Shown here: piece after piece, positions 8,787 through 15,500 of the stretch
Numbering within the stretch: the stretch's first letter is position 1
Layout of the letters: each line of letters starts with the position of its first letter
Translations under genes and position numbers: made by a program
Source: Elusimicrobiota bacterium
GTDB lineage: Bacteria > Elusimicrobiota > Elusimicrobia > Elusimicrobiales > UBA9959
Assembly (NCBI GenBank): GCA_016208085.1
Contig: JACQYT010000095.1
Coordinates: 1 to 32,964, forward strand
Direction of reading: 5' to 3'
DNA: 32,964 nt
Notes under the pieces: model-generated
Database searches by the model: none
What the model saw: the letters and a program-made list of their open reading frames with translations, nothing else
Told to the model about the DNA's origin: nothing

Positions 8787-8814
8787 AGGCCCAGGAACGA
8801 CTGGGTCTTTTTTC
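8787..8814 (+). terminator. Rho-independent terminator
   Basis: Stem AGGCCCAG / CTGGGTCT (one G-T pair) with a six-base loop GAACGA, followed by a T run. It closes the ligase-CCA operon. Confidence 0.75.
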
Positions 8815-8898
8815 ATTTAAAAACGACACTTATGACCCATGAGGAGACCGCCGTTTTGTTATAAACTATAAGAGCAAGGAAACAGGGAGGAGTTAAAC

Positions 8899-9528
8899 AT
8901 GCAAATGAAGTCAACGATAGCCGGGGTTTTTACCGCGATTTTCGCCGTTAATGTCGTTTTCGCGAACACCGCCGATACCGCCGCCGGAAGCCCGGCGAAC
9001 GCGGCGGCGCAGGCGGCCGCCGCGAACGAAGCAAAGATCAAAGAGATGAAAGACATCCTTTTCAAGCTCGTCCGCCAGGACGAATACCTGGACGAAGCCA
9101 TAGAAACCCTTGACTGCGAAACCGGCAAACTGACCTCAGACGACATCTCGGCGCTGGGCTTAAGCCTCAAACTGGTAAAGAACAACCTGGAGCACATCAC
9201 CGCGCTGAACAAGAAGCAGTTCTCCGAAGTCCAGCCGCACACCGGCCTCGCGATCTATACAAGGACCATTTTAAGCTACAGCCGCAAAGTGGCGGCAAAA
9301 GCCGGCCAGACCGGCGAACTTCTCTCCGCGGCCTTAGCCAAAGGCAAAAAGTCAACCATGCGGGACGCGGTCTCCTCCAAAAAAGGCGGAAAAGTCGGCA
9401 AAAACCTTACGGAACTGCTTGAAGAGCGCCAGGCCATGGAAACGCTTTCGGCCGAGATCAAGAGCCTGAAAATTTCCGCCAAAAAACTTACCGCCACCAG
9501 CAAATGGCTCTACATAGTTTCCAAATAA
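8899..9528 (+). CDS. Exported helical protein of unknown function
   Basis: A 209-residue protein. Residues 1-22 look like a signal peptide (MQMKSTIAGVFTAIFAVNVVFA, cleaved after AFA-like VFA), followed by an Ala-rich linker (about 23-43) and then long charged helices rich in Glu, Lys and Leu that could form coiled coils (KEMKDILFKLVRQDEYLDEAIETL, further LKLVKNNLEHI and a Lys-rich C-terminal half). I do not recognise a family. A clear ribosome site GGGAGGAG lies 7-8 bases before ATG 8899, and TATAAACTATAAG near 8860-8872 could hold a -10 box, so unlike several neighbours this gene has an ordinary leader. It lies alone between a terminator and the folE promoter; the product is probably periplasmic. 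Confidence 0.65.
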   Translation: MQMKSTIAGVFTAIFAVNVVFANTADTAAGSPANAAAQAAAANEAKIKEMKDILFKLVRQDEYLDEAIETLDCETGKLTSDDISALGLSLKLVKNNLEHITALNKKQFSEVQPHTGLAIYTRTILSYSRKVAAKAGQTGELLSAALAKGKKSTMRDAVSSKKGGKVGKNLTELLEERQAMETLSAEIKSLKISAKKLTATSKWLYIVSK

Positions 9529-9530
9529 CC

Positions 9531-9658
9531 GCAGGGCAAAGTAGAGTTGATTAGTTGACAAATTGATAAGTACGAAACTAATTTACTCTATCCACTTTAT
9601 CTCCCGGCCATTTCCCACTTATCAACTGCCGTTCCCCACTTGTCAACTTATCAACTAC
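9531..9658 (+). repeat. Post-stop inverted octad arrays
   Basis: The left arm begins exactly two bases after the stop at 9526-9528 with GCAGGG, then octads AGTTGATT, AGTTGACA, AATTGATA. The right arm (about 9618-9658) contains the complements ACTTGTCA, ACTTATCA, ACTACT. The placement rule matches the G-rich elements but the word is different and not G4-forming. The folE promoter follows directly. Confidence 0.65.
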
Positions 9659-9660
9659 TG

Positions 9661-9690
9661 TGCTTTCGCCCCCTGCTTTTTTTGTAGAAT
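9661..9690 (+). promoter_or_regulatory. Predicted -10 box of folE
   Basis: TAGAAT at 9685-9690 is followed by six bases and then ATG 9697, so the mRNA would be leaderless. The -35 region is weak (GCTTTC at 9662-9667 with a 17-base spacer). Confidence 0.45.
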
Positions 9691-9696
9691 TACCGT

Positions 9697-11271
9697 ATGA
9701 GCTCAAACATGGAACGGCATATTTACGGACTGCTGAAAGAGATCGGCGAAGACCCGGACAGGGAAGGGCTTAAAAAAACGCCTTCCCGGGTCGCCAGGGC
9801 TCTGACCGAGATCACGGCCGGCTACCGCATGGATATAGATAAGATTCTCAACGGAGCCTTCTTTAGAGTCGGCTATAAAGAGATGGTCATAGTGAAAGAC
9901 ATCTCGTTCCACTCCCTGTGCGTACCGAGCAAACAGCTTGTTAACGCCGTGGGAGGCGCGAAACCGGCGCGCAACATCCGCACAGGCGACGAACTCTGGA
10001 CCCTGGAAAAAGGCCGTCTCGTGAAAACATCCGTGGAATCCGCCGCCATGCGTAAAACCCGCGATATAGTGGAAATCAGCACCGAAAAGGGCAGGTTCAA
10101 ACTCACTCCGGACCATCCCGTAATGTGCGAAGGTGAATGGAAGGAAGCCGGGGAACTTAACCCCGGAGACAAGATAGAATGGACCCCGCCCAAGTCGCTT
10201 TGCCGCGAGCAATATGAAGCAACGCCAGGGTATCCCCTCGGTTATTTCCTCGGCGCTGTCGGGTCGGATGGGAGCGTTCAGGATGGACGGCGCATAGCGC
10301 TGATAGTCAAAAAACGGCAGTTCGCCGAGAAATTCGCGGCTATGAGCAGACAGGCTTTCCCCGGGCTTAAGCCGCGGATAGAATCCATCAATGTCCCCTC
10401 TGGTTTTCTCAAAGCGCAAATACCGATGTCCCGCGTAAGAATCGTTTCCAGCGGTATAGGAAAAAAAGTCTGCCGCTGGTTTTCTATTTCGGAGCAAGGC
10501 TCCGGGAGCAAGACCCGCTCGTTCCGATTTCCTCAGGTGGTCACCTCCTCCAGGGAGATGATGCAGGGATTTTTAGACGGATACAGCGACGGGGATGGTT
10601 ACTCCGTCAACTCAGGCGGACGCTTTATAATAAGCGCAAATAAACCGTTTCTTTCGGAACTCGGAAAGTATCTGGAGACTCCGATCGGCGACGCAGCTAG
10701 TACTGCAAGCCGCGTTTATGTTTCCAAAAACTGGGATAGGGAAGGATGGTACGGCCGCCACGGATTTAAGAAAGAAGCTGACTTTCATGTTCCGATTGAC
10801 AGCCGACCCGTCATGGTGACCGCCGTACGTAAATTACCGAAAGCAAAAAAACCCCATATAATTTACAGCTTTAAGTGCTCTCCGTATCCCACCTTTCTGG
10901 TATCAGGGCATCTGACGCATAATTGCGAACATCATATGCTGCCCTTTTTCGGCACAGCCCATATCGCTTATATCCCCGACGGCAAGATAATAGGGCTCTC
11001 AAAAATACCACGGCTGGTCGACGCCTTCGCCAAAAGGCTGCAGGTCCAGGAAAGGCTGACCGTACAGATAGCGGACACGCTGTTTGGGAAACTGCGCCCC
11101 AAAGGCGTCGGCGTGGTAGTGGAGGCCCGGCATCTCTGTATGACGATGCGGGGGATAAAAAACGTCTCCTCTTACGCGGCCACAAGTTCCATGCTTGGGG
11201 TCTTCCAGAAAGACAACCGAGTGAGAGAAGAATTTCTGAACCTCATCAAAAGAGCCCCGGATAACCATTGA
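9697..11271 (+). CDS. folE: GTP cyclohydrolase I interrupted by an intein
   Basis: FolE converts GTP to 7,8-dihydroneopterin triphosphate, the first step of tetrahydrofolate and pterin synthesis. The precursor is 524 residues. Removing residues 75-409 joins ISFHSL to [10 protein letters not shown], giving a 189-residue enzyme of normal bacterial length. N-extein features include the N-terminal helix and [16 protein letters not shown]. The C-extein carries [22 protein letters not shown] and RHLCMTMRG. Zinc ligands are C410, H413 and C481 of the precursor. The insertion is immediately before zinc ligand C410, which also serves as the +1 nucleophile for splicing, so enzyme activity should depend on correct splicing. 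Start ATG 9697 sits six bases behind a -10 box. It appears monocistronic. Confidence 0.93.
   Translation: MSSNMERHIYGLLKEIGEDPDREGLKKTPSRVARALTEITAGYRMDIDKILNGAFFRVGYKEMVIVKDISFHSLCVPSKQLVNAVGGAKPARNIRTGDELWTLEKGRLVKTSVESAAMRKTRDIVEISTEKGRFKLTPDHPVMCEGEWKEAGELNPGDKIEWTPPKSLCREQYEATPGYPLGYFLGAVGSDGSVQDGRRIALIVKKRQFAEKFAAMSRQAFPGLKPRIESINVPSGFLKAQIPMSRVRIVSSGIGKKVCRWFSISEQGSGSKTRSFRFPQVVTSSREMMQGFLDGYSDGDGYSVNSGGRFIISANKPFLSELGKYLETPIGDAASTASRVYVSKNWDREGWYGRHGFKKEADFHVPIDSRPVMVTAVRKLPKAKKPHIIYSFKCSPYPTFLVSGHLTHNCEHHMLPFFGTAHIAYIPDGKIIGLSKIPRLVDAFAKRLQVQERLTVQIADTLFGKLRPKGVGVVVEARHLCMTMRGIKNVSSYAATSSMLGVFQKDNRVREEFLNLIKRAPDNH
9919..10923 (+). other. Intein with LAGLIDADG homing endonuclease, inside FolE
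   Basis: Precursor residues 75-409, 335 amino acids. Splicing block A begins at C75 ([13 protein letters not shown], then [11 protein letters not shown]). Block B has the TxxH motif in KLTPDHPVM (136-143). Blocks F and G are [13 protein letters not shown] with the penultimate His and terminal Asn, followed by Cys +1 of the extein. Two LAGLIDADG-type motifs are visible, [13 protein letters not shown] (181-193) and [13 protein letters not shown] (289-301), each with the catalytic acidic residue, so this is a full-length rather than a mini intein and the nuclease may be active. The frame is open throughout and G/C use is only slightly lower than the host gene. Confidence 0.93.
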
Positions 11272-11402
11272 AAAGCGCGGCCTATTTAAGTAAAATTTAC
11301 TACGGAGGAGCCAGGGTTTAAGATTACTGAGCTTCGTTCTGAGCGCGAAGGGTGCATAAGCCCGCGCGTTTCTTTCGCAGCAAGCGCGGGGACAATATAA
11401 GG

Positions 11403-11721
11403 GGGGTTCAGCGAGCGGTTCCGCCTTTAATGGCGGAACGAAGCGAGCGGCAAAGGGGGGCTTAGCCCCCCTGCGGAGCACCCCGCCGTGACAGTTTACG
11501 GCGGGGCGGAGTGAGTATAACCGCCCTAAGCGCGAAGCGCGAAGGGTGCGACAGAGAAGGAGATTTCCGCATCAGGGGGTTCAGCGCAGCGACCGAGCTG
11601 CGGCGAAGGGAGCAAGCGCGGAAGGGGGACAGAGTCCCCCTCCGGGAGCACCGCACCGAGTTCCTCTTGAGGTGCGGCGGTTAATCCGCCCTGAGCGCGA
11701 AGCGCGAAGGGTGCGACAGAG
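11403..11721 (+). repeat. Two tandem hairpin-rich repeat copies upstream of tRNA-Gly
   Basis: Copy 1 spans about 11403-11556 and copy 2 about 11576-11721. Both start GGGGTTCAGCG and end AGCGCGAAGCGCGAAGGGTGC plus GACAGAG. Inside, both hold a G-run/C-run hairpin (AGGGGGGC/AGCCCCCCT versus GGGGGAC/GTCCCCC) and a second hairpin (CCCCGCCGT/ACGGCGGGG versus ACCGCACC/GGTGCGG). The hairpins are preserved although the bases differ. A partial third trace (GAGCGCGAAGGGTGC) lies near 11341. The rest of 11272-11402 has no gene I can support. Copy 2 touches the first base of the tRNA. Confidence 0.65.
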
Positions 11722-11795
11722 GCGGGCGTGGTTCAATGGCAGAACGGAAGCTTCCCAAGCTTTAGACGTGGGTTCGATTCCCATCGCCCGCTCCA
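11722..11795 (+). tRNA. tRNA-Gly (anticodon CCC)
   Basis: Acceptor stem GCGGGCG pairs with CGCCCGC (11785-11791), discriminator T, and CCA is encoded at 11793-11795. The D arm contains GGTTCAATGGCAGAAC-like sequence, the anticodon loop is TTCCCAA giving CCC for codon GGG, and the T arm is GTGGGTTCGATTCCCAT. No T-run terminator follows; a G-rich heptad array starts four bases later. Confidence 0.95.
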
Positions 11796-11798
11796 AAT

Positions 11799-11824
11799 TC
11801 AGGGTATAGGGTTTAGGGTAGAGA
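11799..11824 (+). repeat. Heptad array (G-rich arm only) after tRNA-Gly
   Basis: CAGGG then heptads GGGTATA, GGGTTTA, GGGTAGA. It is the same word family as the post-stop elements at 5523, 23744, 26833 and 28748, but with three full G-tracts only and no facing C-rich arm. It ends about ten bases before ATG 11834. Confidence 0.6.
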
Positions 11825-11833
11825 GATTGCTTT

Positions 11834-12337
11834 ATGATAAAATCAAAAAATTTCTGGGCGTTCACGGCTTTCATGTGCCTTATTCCGGCCGGGATCTCGG
11901 GCTATTCCATCTACACCAGGCTTGCGGTCCATTTTTTGGACGACATGGTTGAAATAAGGCCTAAACCCGCGCCGCTCGGGCGCGGAAATGAAAATTTAAA
12001 AGAGGAAAAGGTTAAAGAGATTTTAAAGGCGGAAGCCGCGCCCTCCGCCGCGCGCGAAGAAAAAGCGGACGCCAGCAAACCTGAAGAGCCTAAAAAGCAG
12101 AAGGCCGTGAAAATGATCTTTGAATATAAGAGCGCCGCGGCCAGGTCCGTTTCACTGGCGGGCAGCTTCACTAAATGGAAAGAGATCAGAATGGCGAAAA
12201 GAGCCAACTTTTGGAAAGCGGAAGTTTTCATACTTCCAGGCAACTATCCCTACCATTTCGTAGTGGACGGCAGAAAAACGCCCGACCCGGGAAAGCCCAA
12301 AACGCCGATGGGCGAATCAATAGCCGTGGTGGAGTAG
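11834..12337 (+). CDS. Membrane-anchored protein with CBM48/AMPK-type glycogen-binding-like domain
   Basis: 167 residues. A single N-terminal hydrophobic segment (about 7-28, FWAFTAFMCLIPAGISGYSI) anchors or exports the protein. A charged Lys/Glu/Ala/Pro linker follows (about 40-92). Residues 93-167 form an early-set domain like those of AMPK beta and isoamylase N-termini: VKMIFEY, VSLAGSFTKWKE, then FWKAEVFILPGNYPYHFVVDG and a terminal ESIAVVE strand. Such domains bind alpha-glucans or act as protein-interaction modules. No enzyme domain is fused. No good ribosome site is visible; the start follows a G-rich heptad array after tRNA-Gly. The domain call is fairly firm, the biological role unknown. 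Confidence 0.7.
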   Translation: MIKSKNFWAFTAFMCLIPAGISGYSIYTRLAVHFLDDMVEIRPKPAPLGRGNENLKEEKVKEILKAEAAPSAAREEKADASKPEEPKKQKAVKMIFEYKSAAARSVSLAGSFTKWKEIRMAKRANFWKAEVFILPGNYPYHFVVDGRKTPDPGKPKTPMGESIAVVE

Positions 12338-12363
12338 CAGTTTGGAGTTGAAATTATATTTTT

Positions 12364-12481
12364 TCAGTTTCTGTCCTGACCGGCGTGAGGAGATTTCAAC
12401 GGCGTTTATAGGCAAAACACACAGCGATAGTTGTCTGACAGGCGCACGATCACCCGAAAATTGGCCGCCAATTTTCGGGTT
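12364..12481 (+). repeat. Dispersed repeat module C, copy 2
   Basis: Same orientation as 155-271 and highly similar along the whole length, ending in the palindrome CCCGAAAATTGG..CCAATTTTCGGG. In both places it lies directly upstream of a leaderless-type promoter. It occupies most of the 12338-12535 gap. Confidence 0.75.
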
Positions 12482-12523
12482 AAGGCTTAACGATTATTTA
12501 ACAATCCTGTAACATCGGTTGCC

Positions 12524-12529
12524 TACAAT
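12524..12529 (+). promoter_or_regulatory. Predicted -10 box of the kelch gene
   Basis: TACAAT followed by six bases (ATTATC) and GTG at 12536. No convincing -35 at 16-18 bases; TTAACA at 12498 is 20 bases away. The spacing matches the other leaderless-type starts and is the main reason to prefer GTG 12536 over ATG 12545. Confidence 0.45.
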
Positions 12530-12535
12530 ATTATC

Positions 12536-15500
12536 GTGCTGGATATGAGTTTTAAAAAAACCATAGGTTTCTTTATTATCCTGCTGGCGTTCCATTGCGG
12601 CGGGGCTTTCGCGCTTACCACCCCAAGGAGCGACGCGGCGGCGGTGCTCCTGGCGCACGGCGACTTTATGGTTATCGGCGGGTCAACGAATCCGACGACC
12701 AATTCTATCGTCGCCACGACCGAAATATATTTTACTTCCGCGGCCGCCTGGGGCGCCGGCCCGACCATGAACACCGCCCGTTCCTCTCACACGGCCACCT
12801 GCTTGAGCGACGGCCGGGTGCTTGTGGCGGGGGGATTCAACGCCGGCGGCGTCCCGCTCCAAAGCGCCGAGGTGTATAGCCAGCTCACCGGAGCGTGGAA
12901 CAACCTGGGCGCAGCGATGGTATCCGCCAGGGGCGGCCATACCGCCACGGTCATCAATAAAGGCACGAACAAAGGGAAGGTGCTCCTCTGCGGCGGCCAA
13001 ACTGCTGCGGCCGCCAACTCCATAACCAACACCTGCGAAATTTTTACTCCCACCGCCGATACTTTCGCGGCGGCGGCCTCAATGACCAGTTCAAGGATCG
13101 GCCATACGGCCAGCGCCACCAACAAAGGAACCGTTTTTGTCTCGGGCGGTAAAACCTGGGACACGACCGTGACCCCCTCCACCTGGGTTTATCTGCCCAC
13201 GAACGAATTATACGACGGAAGCCTGACCTGGACCCCGGTAACCTCCCTGCTCCAGGGCAGGGCGTACCATTCGGCCACGGTATTGAATAACGGAAATATC
13301 ATGATCTCCGGCGGCTATGCCGGCAACTCTTCTTCCGCGACTATTTTTGAGTCGCCGGAAGAGAGCTGGCATGCTACCAATGAGGGGAAAAACCAGAACG
13401 CCGGCAGCCACGGCTATCTGGGCAGCGCGGAGATTTTTGACCCTAACGGCGGGCGCGTGCAGATCTCAGGCAAGGAGACCCTGACAATGCCCTACCGCAA
13501 TTCCATGCAAGCCGCCCTGCTCGCGCCGGACGGCACCAATCATATACACGGCGGTTACGGCAACATTGTGCCCAAATTTATCACGGCTACGCCCTCTTTC
13601 GAGCAGGACACCAAGCTGGAGATTACCACGCCGGGCCCCCTGGGCAGCAACTCCGCATACGTCGACCCCGTCAGCGAGCTGAAATTTAGGCTTACCGCCC
13701 AGCTCTCAAGGACCGTGGACGGAAGGATCGTGGACGGGGATTTTTTCATCTCCCAACCGGCCAAGGGGGGAAACCCGTTCGCCGTGGAAGAAAAGGACAG
13801 GGGCGACCCCGCGATATTCTCGGACAACATGAAAACCTGGCTGACCCGGAGCACCGCGCCGATAGACGGTTCGCCCGTGGGCAAAATGATAGGAGACAAG
13901 AGCAAACCCGGCGAGTTTAACGATATCATCTGGCCGCGAAACCTCGAAGGCCAGGTCTCTTTTGCCCCGGAAGCGATATCGTCCAAGGACGCGCTGATCA
14001 CAGCCGGCGCGCTGCACACAGTAGGCGACGTCGCTCTTACAACCACAACCCCACAAGACATGGATCCCGCAACCTCCTCGGTGACGGCAAACGTCAGTTT
14101 TTCCGTCGCCTCTATTTACGTGGACGGGACGATAACCGGTTATGCCACCCTTACCTCCGGTTCCATAATACCGACCGCAAACGCGTGGTACGCGGCCGTT
14201 TCCAGCGGGACCGGGCCGTTCACGGCCACCGTCACCAGAAGCGAGAGCGGCGGGGGCACAGTCAACGTTTCAATAACGTTCACAGGTCTTGAAGGCGTAT
14301 TAACCGCCGTCAACGAAACGCAGACCTCCCCGCTGAATCCGGCCGGGACGAAGGTGTCCACTCCCGGACTGAAGCTGATATATACCGTGGACGGGGTAGA
14401 TCTGTCCAAGATTGCCTATGACTTCAGCGTTTCCACCCTCGTCATACGCGGCATGATATTTTCAGACTACCTCGTTTTCAGCCCAAAAGACTCAAAATGG
14501 ACTTTCGGCCAGCCCTTCATCGCCCCGATCTTCAACCACAACGCTTTTTTAACGCCGGCTGCGGACGCGCTGCTGTTTGGCGGCAGAAACTGCGAGCCTG
14601 ATCCCATGTCCGGCCTGCCTGATCCCTATACCCAGTGCACAAGGGTCGCCCAGGCGTATGTCGCCAACAAAACCGATATTTACGATATCTATGACACCAA
14701 GATCGACTGGGCCAATTCCTCAACGCTTATCGCCAAAAGGGCGTTTCATACCAGCACGCTGCTGCCCAGCGGCGGCATCCTTACCTGCGGCGGTTCCGAC
14801 GGCGCCGCCACTTTGCAGTCCTGCGAAATGCTGAATCCGGCCGTAAAAGGAAATCCGGCTGAAAGAGACTGGGTGTTCGCGAGTTCCATGACCTATGCCA
14901 GGTCCCGTCATACGGCCACGCTGCTGCCTAACGGCTATGTGCTGGCGACGGGGGGCACCACCGGGGCTTCCACGGCGGCCATAAACACGGCCGAGATCTA
15001 CTACCCCGCCACCAAGCGCTGGGTAACGGTCCAGCCCATGAACGCCGCAAGGCAAAACCACACGGCCACGCTGCTGCCCGACGGCAACGTGTTGATCGCG
15101 GCCGGAAGTTCCACCGGCACCTATTCCAATACCGCTGAAATCTTCATAACGACCGCGGCAATCTGGCAGCCGGTCGCAAATCTGACGGCCTCTGCCGGCA
15201 GGACACAGCACACGGCCACTTTGCTTAAAAACGGCAATGTGCTGGTAGCCGGCGGAGTGAACGGCCTGGGCGCCCTGAAAACCACGGAGATATATGATTA
15301 CGTCGCGCGGACCTGGACCGCCGGCCCGAACATGAATACCGCAAGGTATTCCCACACGGCCAACCTCCTTAAGGACGGCAGGGTGATAGTGACAGGCGGG
15401 TCGGATAATTTCCTGAGCCAGCTGACGGCGGAGATCTATGCCGGCGGCTCCTGGACATACGTCCAGATAGCGGCTCAGGGCGCAATGGAAAACGCTCTTA

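Noticed and set aside
9919-10923. Insertion in FolE as an assembly chimera or group I/II intron
   Set aside because: The frame is open through the insert, the junctions give Cys1, His-Asn and Cys+1, and splicing and endonuclease motifs are in order, which fits an intein.
11272-11721. CRISPR array or riboswitch
   Set aside because: Only two imperfect copies of about 150 bases, no short identical repeats with spacers, and no recognised aptamer; no cas genes nearby.
11546-11874. Open frames across tRNA-Gly and the hairpin repeats (both strands)
   Set aside because: They overlap a clear tRNA gene and repeat DNA, with basic or Pro/Arg-rich low-complexity translations and no ribosome site.
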